Below, one piece after another: positions 31,435 to 39,541 of a DNA stretch of 64,000 nt. Each line of letters opens with the position of its first letter. The first letter of the stretch is position 1. A model generated the notes under the pieces. That model saw nothing but the letters and a program-made list of their open reading frames with translations. It ran no database searches and was not told the DNA's origin. This stretch comes from Streptacidiphilus sp. P02-A3a. GTDB taxonomy: Bacteria > Actinomycetota > Actinomycetes > Streptomycetales > Streptomycetaceae. Made by a program: the position numbers and the translations under genes. The DNA lies in assembly GCF_014084105.1 (NCBI RefSeq), contig NZ_CP048289.1:1621922-1685921 (forward strand), given 5' to 3'.

Positions 31435-33684
31435 GTGGCCACAGCCGCCCGTCCGTCCGCCCCGTCGCAGCCAGGTTCCGACGCGAGGGCGGAGCTGGCC
31501 CGGGCGCACGGGGTCGACACCGTGCGGGACACGCCGGACGGGCCGGTGCCGGTGCCGCCGGACACGCTGGTCGCGGTACTGGCGGCGCTCGGCGCCGACG
31601 CCTCCACCGAGCAGGCGGCGCGCGCGGCGCTGGAACGGCACCGGCAGGCGGAGGCCGCCCGGCTGCTGCCGCACTGCCTGGTCACCCGCAGCGGGCGGGG
31701 GGTCGACCTGGCCGCCGACCACGGTGTGCCGGCCGCCGCCGAGGTCTGGGTGGAGCTGGAGGGGGTTCCCTCCGGCGGTCCGGTGCGCGGCGTCCACGGC
31801 GGCCGACTGCCGGGGGACCTGCCGGTCGGCCGGCACACCCTGTGCGCCCGGACCCGCGACCGCGCCTCGGCCGCGCCGCTGATCGTCGCCCCGAGCCGGG
31901 TGCCGTACCCGGAGCGGCGCGGCTGGGGCTTCCTGGCGCAGCTGTACTCGGTGCTGTCGCAGCGCTCCTGGGGCATGGGCGACCTGGGCGACCTCAGCGA
32001 GCTGGCGCAGTGGGCCGGGCAGGCCCACGGCGCGGACTTCGTCCAGGTCAACCCGCTGCACGCGGCTCGCCCCGGCGAGGGCGGCTACCCGGCCGACCCC
32101 TCGCCCTACCGCCCGTCCTCGCGCCGCTTCGCCGACCCGGTGCACCTGCGGGTGGAGGCCGTGCCGGAGTTCCCCTACCTCGACCCCGCCGCCCGCGAGC
32201 AGGTCCAGCGGCTGGCCAGGAGCGGCGCGGCGCTGCGGGACGCGGTGCTGCTGCACGACGGCCTGATCGACCGGGACGCGGTCTGGGAGCTCAAGCGCGA
32301 GGCCCTGGGCCTGCTGCACGCCGTCCCGCGCGGCCCCGGGCGGGAGGCCGCGTACCAGGCGTTCCTGCGCCGCGAGGGGCGCACCCTGGACGACTACGCC
32401 ACCTGGTGCGCCCTCGCCGAGGCGCACGGACCGGCCTGGCGCTCCTGGCCGACCGGGCTGCGCGACCCCGGCAGCGCGGCCGTCCGCCACGCCGCCGGGA
32501 GCGACGGGCTGCGGCAGCGGGTCGAGTTCCACCGCTGGCTGGCCTGGCTGGTGGACGACCAGCTGGCCGCCGCCGGGGAGGCGGCGCGCGGCGCGGGCAT
32601 GGCCGTCGGCCTGGTCCACGACCTGGCCGTGGGCGTGCACCCGGAGGGCGCCGACGCCTGGGCCTGGCAGGGCTTCCTGGCCGGGGGCATCTCGGTGGGC
32701 GCCCCGCCGGACGCCTTCAACGCCCACGGTCAGGACTGGGGCCTGCCGCCGTGGCGCCCGGACGCCCTGGCCGCCGCCGGCTACGCCCCGTACGCCGACC
32801 TGCTGCGCGGCGCGCTGCGGCACGCGGGCGCGCTGCGGATCGACCACGTGATGGGCCTGTTCCGGCTCTGGTGGGTGCCCGAGGGCCGCCCGCCGACGGA
32901 GGGCGCGTACGTCCGCTACGACCACGAGGCGATGCTGGGCGTGCTCGCGCTGGAGGCACACCGGGCCGGGACCGCCGTCATCGGCGAGGACCTGGGCACG
33001 GTCGAGCCCGGCGTCCGCGAGGAGCTGGCCGAACGCGGGATCCTGGGTACCTCGGTGCTCTGGTTCGAACGGGACTACGGCGGCGGGGGCGGCGGGCCGC
33101 TGCCGCCGGAGCGCTGGCGGGAGGGCTGCCTGGCCACGCTGACCACGCACGACCTGCCCAGCACCGCCGCCCGGCTCAGCGGCGAGCACGTGGACCTGCG
33201 GTACCGGCTGGGGCTGCTCAGCCGCCCGCTGGCGGAGGAGCAGGCCGAGGCGGACGCCGACCGCGAGGAGTGGCTGGGCGAGCTGTCCCGCGAGGGCCTG
33301 CTGGCGCTGCCCCCGTACGGCGAGGGCCCGGCCACCGACCTGACCCCGGCGGAGGAGGCGGCGGTCCCGGACGCCCCCGGCGGCAGCCTGCCGGAGGCCG
33401 TCGCCGCGCTGCACCGCTACCTGCTGCGGACCCCGGCCCGGCTGGTCGGCGTCTGGCTGCCGGACACCCTGGGCGACCCGCGCCCGCAGAACCTGCCGGG
33501 GACGTCCAGCGAGTACCCGAACTGGCGCTTGCCGGTCGCCGACGCCGAGGGACACCCCACTGACCTCGAACACCTGACCGCGTCCCCCCGAACGGCGGAG
33601 CTGACCGCACTGATGGACGAACTGCCGCGCGACCCCCAGTCGGGCGGTCCGAGCGGGACGCCCGGAGCGGCTACCGGAAGGTAA
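31435..33684 (+). CDS. malQ: 4-alpha-glucanotransferase (amylomaltase)
   Basis: A 749-residue GH77 enzyme, usual for actinobacteria. It transfers alpha-1,4-glucan segments in maltodextrin and glycogen metabolism. Conserved blocks: FVQVNPLHAARPGEGGYPADPSPY, LVHDLAVGVHPEGADAW (first catalytic region), LRIDHVMGLFRLWWVPEG (nucleophile Asp in RIDH), VIGEDLGTV (acid/base Glu) and LTTHDLPS (third Asp). The N-terminal 150 residues are the extra domain of MalQ from high-GC Gram-positives. The GTG at 31435 has GAGGAG 7 nt upstream. Confidence 0.93.
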   Translation: MATAARPSAPSQPGSDARAELARAHGVDTVRDTPDGPVPVPPDTLVAVLAALGADASTEQAARAALERHRQAEAARLLPHCLVTRSGRGVDLAADHGVPAAAEVWVELEGVPSGGPVRGVHGGRLPGDLPVGRHTLCARTRDRASAAPLIVAPSRVPYPERRGWGFLAQLYSVLSQRSWGMGDLGDLSELAQWAGQAHGADFVQVNPLHAARPGEGGYPADPSPYRPSSRRFADPVHLRVEAVPEFPYLDPAAREQVQRLARSGAALRDAVLLHDGLIDRDAVWELKREALGLLHAVPRGPGREAAYQAFLRREGRTLDDYATWCALAEAHGPAWRSWPTGLRDPGSAAVRHAAGSDGLRQRVEFHRWLAWLVDDQLAAAGEAARGAGMAVGLVHDLAVGVHPEGADAWAWQGFLAGGISVGAPPDAFNAHGQDWGLPPWRPDALAAAGYAPYADLLRGALRHAGALRIDHVMGLFRLWWVPEGRPPTEGAYVRYDHEAMLGVLALEAHRAGTAVIGEDLGTVEPGVREELAERGILGTSVLWFERDYGGGGGGPLPPERWREGCLATLTTHDLPSTAARLSGEHVDLRYRLGLLSRPLAEEQAEADADREEWLGELSREGLLALPPYGEGPATDLTPAEEAAVPDAPGGSLPEAVAALHRYLLRTPARLVGVWLPDTLGDPRPQNLPGTSSEYPNWRLPVADAEGHPTDLEHLTASPRTAELTALMDELPRDPQSGGPSGTPGAATGR

Positions 33685-33750
33685 AGGGCCACCCAAAGGG
33701 TCCACCCCGCCGCGCGGCGTCCCGGGGCGGGCCTCTACCGTGGGGGAGTG

Positions 33751-33975
33751 ATGACTCGAAACTCCCTGCGCGCCGGCGCCGTAGCCGCTGGCACCGCGCT
33801 CACGCTGCTCCTCATGACTGCCCCGTCGTTCGCCGCCGCCCCGGCGGCTGACGTACAGCTGGCCGGGCTCACCGTCGCCGAATCCATCGGCCTCTATGTC
33901 GGCTGCCCGCTGGCGCTCTTCGTCATCATCGCGGGCCTGGTCTTCGCGCTCACCAAGCCCGACAAGAAGATCTGA
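33751..33975 (+). CDS. Small secreted/membrane protein
   Basis: A 74-residue protein with a signal-type N-terminus (ALTLLLMTAPSFAAAPAA) and a second hydrophobic helix (SIGLYVGCPLALFVIIAGLVFAL) ending in a basic TKPDKKI tail. Probably one mature membrane helix after cleavage. Similar tiny proteins are common in Streptomyces without a known role. GTG at 33748 and ATG at 33751 are adjacent. The GGGGGAG is too close for a normal ribosome-binding site, and a TACCGT hexamer 13-18 nt upstream suggests a leaderless transcript. Confidence 0.7.
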   Translation: MTRNSLRAGAVAAGTALTLLLMTAPSFAAAPAADVQLAGLTVAESIGLYVGCPLALFVIIAGLVFALTKPDKKI

Positions 33976-33980
33976 CTTCC

Positions 33981-34012
33981 GGAGGATCCTCAAGAAGGAG
34001 GATCCTCAAGAA
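33981..34012. repeat. Tandem 16-bp repeat x2
   Basis: GGAGGATCCTCAAGAA is repeated exactly twice; each unit contains the 10-bp palindrome GAGGATCCTC. A related GGATCT-6-AGATCC palindrome follows at 34021-34038. It lies between convergent genes just before a terminator. Confidence 0.8.
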
Positions 34013-34051
34013 GGCAGAGAGGATCTTCGAGGAGATCCGACCAGAGACGGA

Positions 34052-34091
34052 GCAGCCCCCGTCCCTCCCGGCCGGGAGCGACGGGGGCTGC
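34052..34091. terminator. Bidirectional terminator, long hairpin
   Basis: Outer stem GCAGCCCCCGTC / GACGGGGGCTGC (12 bp) encloses the palindrome CTCCCGGCCGGGAG, between the convergent small membrane gene and pepN. Confidence 0.88.
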
Positions 34092-34107
34092 CGTGTGCCC
34101 GGGCCGG

Positions 34108-36708
34108 TCAGCCGCGCCGGCCCGCCGCGCGGTCGGCTTCCTGGGCGCGCAGCGCGCGCTCCACACCGGCGCGCGCCTCGACCACCATGCGCCGCAGCGC
34201 CGGGGCCGGTTCGGCGGACGCCAGCCAGGCGTCGGTGGTGTCCAGGGTCTCCTGCGAGACCTGGAACGACGGGTACAGGCCGACGATGATCTGCTGGCCC
34301 ATCTCGTGCGAGCGCTCCTCGAAGATGCCCTTGATCGCGGCGAAGTACTTCGCCGTCCACGGGGCGAGCAGCTCGCGCTGGTCCAGCTGGACGAAACCGG
34401 CGATGGCCGCCTCCTGGACGGTGTTGGTCAGCGTCTCCGCCTCCACCACCGCCGCCCAGGTGGCCGCCTTGGCCTCCACCGTCGGGCGGGCCGCCCGGCA
34501 GGTCGCCGCGTGCTGCTGCCCGGCGGCGGTGTTGTCCCGCTCCAGCTCGGCCACGACCGCCGCCTCGTCGGCGACCCCGGTCGCGGACAGCCGTCCCAGC
34601 AGGACCCAGCGCAGCTCCGTGTCCACGGCCAGGCCGGGGATGGTCACGCTGCCGTCGAGCAGCCCGCTGAGCACCGCCAGGTGCGCCTCGCTGCGGGCGG
34701 CCGCGGCGAACGACCGGGCCCAGGCCAGCTGGTGGTCGCTGCCGGGAGCGGCGGCGTGCAGCAGCTCCAGCGCGGCGTCGGCGAACCGGGTCAGGCCCTC
34801 CGGCCGCCAGGCCGGGTCCGCGTACAGGTTGACCGCCAGCCGGGCCTGCTGCTGCAGCGACTGGACCACGCCGATGTCGGACTCCCGGCCGACGCCGCTG
34901 AGCACCAGCGCCAGGTAGTCGCGCGCGGCCAGCTCGCCGTCGCGGGTCATGTCCCAGGCCGAGGCCCAGCACAGGGCGCGCGGCAGCGACTCGGTGAAGT
35001 CGGCGATGTGCGCGGTGACGTTGGCCAGCGACTCGGCGTCCAGCCGGACCTTGGCGTACGACAGGTCGTCGTCGTTCAGCAGCACCACCGCCGGGCGCTT
35101 GCGCCCCGCGGGCAGCGGCACCTCGGTCAGCTCGCCGTCGACGTCCAGCTCGATCCGCTCGGTGCGCACCAGCGCGCCGCTGCCGTCCAGGTCGTACATG
35201 CCGATGGCGATCCGGTGCGGGCGCAGCACGGCCTCGCCCTTGGCCCCGGCGGGCAGCGCGGGGGCCTCCTGGCGGACGGCCAGCGAGGTCAGCACGCCGT
35301 CGGCGTCCACCTCCAGCTCCGGCCGCAGCACGTTGATCCCGGCGGTCTCCAGCCAGGCCGTGGACCAGGCCTTCAGGTCGCGGCCCGAGGTCTCCTCCAG
35401 CGCGCCGAGCAGGTCGGCGAGCCGGGTGTTGCCCCAGGCGTGGCGCTTCATGTAGGTCTGCACGCCCGCGAAGAAGGCGTCCTGGCCGACGTACGCCACC
35501 AGCTGCTTGAGCACCGAGGCGCCCTTGGCGTAGGTGATGCCGTCGAAGTTGACCTGGACGTCCTCCAGGTCGTTGATCTCCGCCATGATCGGGTGCGTGG
35601 ACGGCAGCTGGTCCTGCCGGTACGCCCAGGTCTTCATGGAGTTGGCGAAGGTGGTCCAGGCGTGCGGCCAGCGGCTGCCGGGGGCCTCGGACTGGCACAG
35701 GATGCTGGTGAAGGTCGCGAACGACTCGTTCAGCCAGAGGTCGTTCCACCACTCCATGGTGACCAGGTCGCCGAACCACATGTGCGCCAGCTCGTGCAGC
35801 ACCGTCTCGGCGCGCACCTCGTACGCGGCGTCGGTGACCTTGGAGCGGAACACGTACTGGTCGCGGATGGTGACCGCGCCCGCGTTCTCCATCGCGCCCG
35901 CGTTGAACTCGGGCACGAACAGCTGGTCGTACTTGCTGAACGGGTAGCGGGTGTCGAACTTCTCCTGGAAGTAGTCGAATCCCTGCTTGGTGACCTCGAA
36001 CAGGGCCTCCGCGTCCAGGTGTTCCGCCAGCGAGGGGCGGCAGTAGATGCCCAGCGGCACCTTCCGGCCGTCGGCCGGGTCGGTGTACTCGTCGAAGACG
36101 CCGGTGTAGGGACCGGCGATCAGCGCGGTGATGTAGCTGGAGATCCGCGGCGTCGCCGGGAACCGGTGCACCTCGGTGCCCTCGACCGGGCCCGCCTCGG
36201 GCTCCGGCGAGACCTCGTTGCTGATCACCTTCCAGCCGCTGGGAGCGGTCACGGTGAAGGTGAACGAGGCCTTGAGGTCCGGCTGCTCGAACGACGCGAA
36301 CACCCGCCGCGCGTCCGGGACCTCGAACTGGGTGTAGAGGTAGGTCTGCTGGTCGACCGGGTCGGTGAACCGGTGCAGCCCCTCGCCGGTGTTGCTGTAG
36401 GCGCAGTCGGCGACCACGCGCAGCTCGTTCTCGGCCGCCAGCGACGGCAGCGCGATCCGGCTGTCGGCGAAGACCTCGCTCGGGTCGAGCGCCGTTCCGT
36501 TCAGGACGACCTCGCGCACGGTCGGCGCGACCAGGTCGATGAACGTGGACGCTCCGGGAGCGGTGGCCGTGAAACGGACCACGGTGGTGGACCGGAAGGT
36601 CCCACCCTCGGCTGCGTTGCTCAGGTCGAGCTCGATCGTGTAAGCGTCCACAGTGAGGAGGCTGGCCCGGGTACGGGCCTCCTCACGGGTCAGATTGGTG
36701 CCAGGCAC
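34108..36708 (-). CDS. pepN: Aminopeptidase N (M1), first paralogue
   Basis: An 866-residue cytoplasmic zinc aminopeptidase of the M1 family. The substrate-recognition motif GAMEN is at residues 271-275, zinc site HELAH at 305-309 and third ligand Glu328 in LNESF. An ERAP1-like C-terminal helical domain completes the usual length. It removes N-terminal residues from peptides. A second full-length paralogue, also starting MPG.NLTR.EA, is encoded 2.8 kb downstream on the same strand. ATG at 36708, at the family's start. Confidence 0.95.
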   Translation of the reverse strand: MPGTNLTREEARTRASLLTVDAYTIELDLSNAAEGGTFRSTTVVRFTATAPGASTFIDLVAPTVREVVLNGTALDPSEVFADSRIALPSLAAENELRVVADCAYSNTGEGLHRFTDPVDQQTYLYTQFEVPDARRVFASFEQPDLKASFTFTVTAPSGWKVISNEVSPEPEAGPVEGTEVHRFPATPRISSYITALIAGPYTGVFDEYTDPADGRKVPLGIYCRPSLAEHLDAEALFEVTKQGFDYFQEKFDTRYPFSKYDQLFVPEFNAGAMENAGAVTIRDQYVFRSKVTDAAYEVRAETVLHELAHMWFGDLVTMEWWNDLWLNESFATFTSILCQSEAPGSRWPHAWTTFANSMKTWAYRQDQLPSTHPIMAEINDLEDVQVNFDGITYAKGASVLKQLVAYVGQDAFFAGVQTYMKRHAWGNTRLADLLGALEETSGRDLKAWSTAWLETAGINVLRPELEVDADGVLTSLAVRQEAPALPAGAKGEAVLRPHRIAIGMYDLDGSGALVRTERIELDVDGELTEVPLPAGRKRPAVVLLNDDDLSYAKVRLDAESLANVTAHIADFTESLPRALCWASAWDMTRDGELAARDYLALVLSGVGRESDIGVVQSLQQQARLAVNLYADPAWRPEGLTRFADAALELLHAAAPGSDHQLAWARSFAAAARSEAHLAVLSGLLDGSVTIPGLAVDTELRWVLLGRLSATGVADEAAVVAELERDNTAAGQQHAATCRAARPTVEAKAATWAAVVEAETLTNTVQEAAIAGFVQLDQRELLAPWTAKYFAAIKGIFEERSHEMGQQIIVGLYPSFQVSQETLDTTDAWLASAEPAPALRRMVVEARAGVERALRAQEADRAAGRRG

Positions 36709-36817
36709 GCTGCGTGACTCCTTCGTCAGGTTCTCTCAGCTTCCCGGCATCTTCCCACGTCGCACGGTTGGCCGAGCCGTTGCCACCCGAGGCCGCCGGC
36801 CGCATAGGGTCGTCCCC

Positions 36818-37495
36818 ATGCGCATCCTGATCCCCACCCCGGTCGGCGAGGCCGCCGCCACCGTCTCCCCGGCGCTCGGCCCGGCCCGGGCGCTGCTCGC
36901 CCTCGGCCACGGCGCGGGCGGCGGCATCGAGGCCGCCGACCTGCGGGCGCTGGCCGCCGCGCTGCCGGAGCGGGGGATCACCGTGGCGCTGGTGGAGCAG
37001 CCCTGGCGGGTGGCCGGACGCAAGGTCGCGCCCGCGCCGAAGACCCTGGACGCGGGCTGGCTGCCGGTGGTGGACCGGCTCACCACGGACCACCCGCTGC
37101 CGTTGGTGGTCGGCGGGCGCAGCGCGGGTGCGCGGGTGGCCTGCCGCACCGCCGCCGACTGCGGCGCGGTGGCCGTGCTGGCGCTGGCCTTCCCGCTGCA
37201 CCCGCCGGGCCGTCCGGAGCGCAGCCGGGCCGGGGAGCTGCTGGCGACGGACCGGCCGACGCTGGTGGTCCAGGGCGCGAAGGACCCCTTCGGCAGGCCC
37301 GCCGAGTTCCCGGCGCTGCCGCCGACCCACCGGCTGCTCGGCCTCGCGCAGGGCGACCACTCGTTCGCCGCGCCCAAGTCCGCCCCGCTCACCGCGGAGG
37401 AGCAGCTGGCCCGGATCACCGACGAGGCCGCCGCCTGGCTGCTGGCCCTGCCGCCGCTGCTGCCGGGCGGCGGCGGGCCGAGCGGTCAGCGGTAG
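36818..37495 (+). CDS. Alpha/beta-hydrolase family protein
   Basis: A 225-residue serine hydrolase fold (KANL3/Tex30-type or dienelactone-hydrolase-like). Oxyanion strand LLALGHGAGGG near residue 26, nucleophile elbow VGGRSAGARVA near residue 104, acid in VVQGAKDPFG and catalytic His in LAQGDHSFA. The substrate is unknown. It is divergent from pepN, with 109 bp between starts. Its 3' end overlaps a remnant of a beta-propeller gene on the other strand. Confidence 0.85.
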   Translation: MRILIPTPVGEAAATVSPALGPARALLALGHGAGGGIEAADLRALAAALPERGITVALVEQPWRVAGRKVAPAPKTLDAGWLPVVDRLTTDHPLPLVVGGRSAGARVACRTAADCGAVAVLALAFPLHPPGRPERSRAGELLATDRPTLVVQGAKDPFGRPAEFPALPPTHRLLGLAQGDHSFAAPKSAPLTAEEQLARITDEAAAWLLALPPLLPGGGGPSGQR

Positions 37496-37575
37496 AGGTC
37501 GACGTCAGGGTGCCGGTGACGGTGGACTTGCCGGTGGCCGGGTCGAGTTGGACGACGTGCGGTCGGCCGTCATGT
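37486..37575 (-). pseudogene. Remnant of a beta-propeller (PQQ-like) gene 3' end
   Basis: On the minus strand, HVVQLDPATGKSTV (one frame) followed in a second frame by DVDLYR and a stop mirrors the end of the intact neighbour (LVRLNPATGRSTV ... DPAVGLFR stop). The middle ~35 residues are missing and the frame changes. It looks like a decayed duplicate of the 3' end of the 37.7-39.4 kb gene, separated from it by the 15-bp minisatellite. Confidence 0.55.
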
Positions 37576-37610
37576 TCGCGGGACATCGTACGGGTCGGCC
37601 CTCGGGCGAC

Positions 37611-37723
37611 GGCCGGTCACCCGACGGCCGGTCACCCGAGGGCCGGTCACCCGAGGGCCGGTCACCCGAGGGCCGGTCACCCGAGGGCCGGTCACCCGAG
37701 GGCCGGTCACCCGAGGGCCGGGA
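37611..37723. repeat. 15-bp minisatellite, 7 copies plus partial
   Basis: Seven consecutive units of GGCCGGTCACCCGAG (the first ends GAC instead of GAG) plus a partial eighth, abutting the stop codon of the beta-propeller gene. It is non-coding on present evidence, although any frame through it reads five-residue repeats. Likely variable in copy number between strains. Confidence 0.92.
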
Positions 37724-39418
37724 TCAGCGGAACAGGCCCACGGCGGGGTCGTTCATCGTGCCGAACACCACCAGGCCGCCGCCCGGGGCGGTGAACAGCT
37801 GGTCGGTGCTGACGTCCCAGGACGTGCCGACGGACACCGCCGCCAGCACGGTGGACCTGCCGGTCGCCGGGTTCAGCCGGACCAGCTCCGGCGTCCCGAG
37901 GATGGCGCCGGTCGACAGCGCGTTCAGGCTGCCGTCGGCGACGGGCGCCAACAGCTGCGCGCCGTAACCGCCTTCGCCGCTGTACGACCACGCGCGGTCG
38001 CCGGTGGCGGTGGCGAAGGCGTCGATCATGCCGCCGGTCGCGTCCTGGCCGCCGATCTCACCGGCGCTCTGGGCGACCAGGTTCCCGCCGACGACCTGGG
38101 CGGGCGTCGAGTCGTCGAAGGCGTCCGGCGTGGTCGCCGTCCCGGAGGGGGTGTTGATCGGCTTGGCGCCCCCGCCGCTGTCGAAGAGGTAGGGCTTCTC
38201 CCCGGCGCCGGACTCCACCGTCGCCGCCAGCGGGTGGCCGGACAGCACGCTGCCGAAGTTGATGTCGCCGGTCTCGCTGCGGCTCCACTCGGTCCTGCCG
38301 GTCAGCGGGTTGAGCGAGGTCAGGCTGTAGCCGGGGTTCGCGGCCGCGCAGAAGTCGCTGACCAGCACCGCGCCGGTGGTCCCGTTGGGGTAGACGTCGC
38401 AGAACTGGCCCCGGGGGTGGTAGGTCCACACCGGCTTGCCGGTGCTGACGTCCAGTCCGGTGATCAGCGCGGGGCTGATCAGCGTCGCCACCGAGCCCTG
38501 GACGTAGGTCTGGGCGAAGACCCCGAGGGTGTCGCCGGGCTTCGTGAGCGGGCGGGTCCACAGCGTCCGCCCGGTCGCGGTGTCCAGCCCGATCAGCACC
38601 TGGCACTCGGAGGCGCCGCCGAACCCCACCGTGGCGACGCCCCCGGCCGAGAGCGTGGGGGACATGGCGCAGGGCTGGTCGCCCTTCGGCATGGCCGCCC
38701 GCCAGGCCCGGCCGCCGTTGCCGAGGCGGTAGGCGGTCACCCCGCTCTGGTCCACCCGGATGGCGTACGAGCCGGTGACCCAGCCGCCGTACAGATGGGT
38801 GTCGGCCTGGCCCGCGCTGTTCGGCACCACCCAGGCCTGCTTGAGCTGCCGCAGCCCGGAGGCGACCGGTGTGGCGGTGCCGCCGCCGGACGGGCTGCCG
38901 CTGCCGCCCCCGCCGCTGACCACCAGCGCGGTCACCCCTGCGGCGGCGGCCACCACCAGCGCCGCGATCGCCCCGACCCCGACCGCCCGCCGCGCCCCGG
39001 CGCCCGGCCGCTTGGGCGGCACCACGGGTGCCGCCGTCACCGGCGTCGTCGGCGGTGCCGGGGGCATCGGCGGCATCGGCGGCGGGAACGCCGGGTAAGC
39101 GGGGTACGGGCCGTGCGGCACCGGGGGGTTCACCGGCGGCGCCAGCACGTACCCGTCAGCGGCCTGTGGCGGCGTCAGCGGATACTCGTCGACTCGCGGC
39201 GCGGCCAGCGGGTACCCGTCGGCGACCGCCGCGGCCCGCGGCGCGGCCAGCCGGTAGCCGTCCGGCTCCGGTCCTTCGGCCCACCCCGTGCTCGGTCCCG
39301 CGCCGAGGCCCGCGCTCGGTCCCGCGTTCAGGCCCGCGCCGAGGCCCGCGCCGAGCGTGGGCCACTGGTCCGGCCCTGGCCCCGCCGCAGCCCCCGGTCC
39401 CGGTATCTGCTCCGCCAT
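37724..39418 (-). CDS. Membrane-anchored PQQ-like beta-propeller protein
   Basis: A 564-residue protein. A cytoplasmic Pro/Ala/Gly-rich N-terminus (about 1-140) includes degenerate GLGAGLNAGPSAGLGAG and YPLAAP-type repeats. One TM helix (about 150-172, VGVGAIAALVVAAAAGVTALVV) precedes an external PQQ-like (YVTN/WD-type) propeller of about 380 residues with DTATGRTLWTRPL, DVSTGKPVWTYHP and NPLTGRTEWSR blade repeats. Such Streptomyces proteins are often fused to or neighbours of STPKs; their role is unclear. It lies between two pepN paralogues. Confidence 0.85.
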   Translation of the reverse strand: MAEQIPGPGAAAGPGPDQWPTLGAGLGAGLNAGPSAGLGAGPSTGWAEGPEPDGYRLAAPRAAAVADGYPLAAPRVDEYPLTPPQAADGYVLAPPVNPPVPHGPYPAYPAFPPPMPPMPPAPPTTPVTAAPVVPPKRPGAGARRAVGVGAIAALVVAAAAGVTALVVSGGGGSGSPSGGGTATPVASGLRQLKQAWVVPNSAGQADTHLYGGWVTGSYAIRVDQSGVTAYRLGNGGRAWRAAMPKGDQPCAMSPTLSAGGVATVGFGGASECQVLIGLDTATGRTLWTRPLTKPGDTLGVFAQTYVQGSVATLISPALITGLDVSTGKPVWTYHPRGQFCDVYPNGTTGAVLVSDFCAAANPGYSLTSLNPLTGRTEWSRSETGDINFGSVLSGHPLAATVESGAGEKPYLFDSGGGAKPINTPSGTATTPDAFDDSTPAQVVGGNLVAQSAGEIGGQDATGGMIDAFATATGDRAWSYSGEGGYGAQLLAPVADGSLNALSTGAILGTPELVRLNPATGRSTVLAAVSVGTSWDVSTDQLFTAPGGGLVVFGTMNDPAVGLFR

Positions 39419-39496
39419 CCCCCGTACATCCCATCCCTCGGCAGCCCGTGATCGGGCCCATCGTAGGTGCAGCCGGGGGCACCGGGACGGCCGGGG

Positions 39497-39529
39497 TGAC
39501 GCCGCGTCACCGGAAGTGACGCGGCGTCA
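39497..39529 (-). terminator. Terminator downstream of second pepN
   Basis: A perfect 14-bp stem TGACGCCGCGTCAC / GTGACGCGGCGTCA with a 5-nt loop, 13 bp after the pepN stop on the minus strand. Confidence 0.88.
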
Positions 39530-39541
39530 GGGGGCGTGCGG

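Noticed and set aside
37611-37723. CRISPR array
   Set aside because: The repeats are directly adjacent 15-bp units without spacers, and no cas genes are near; this is a minisatellite.
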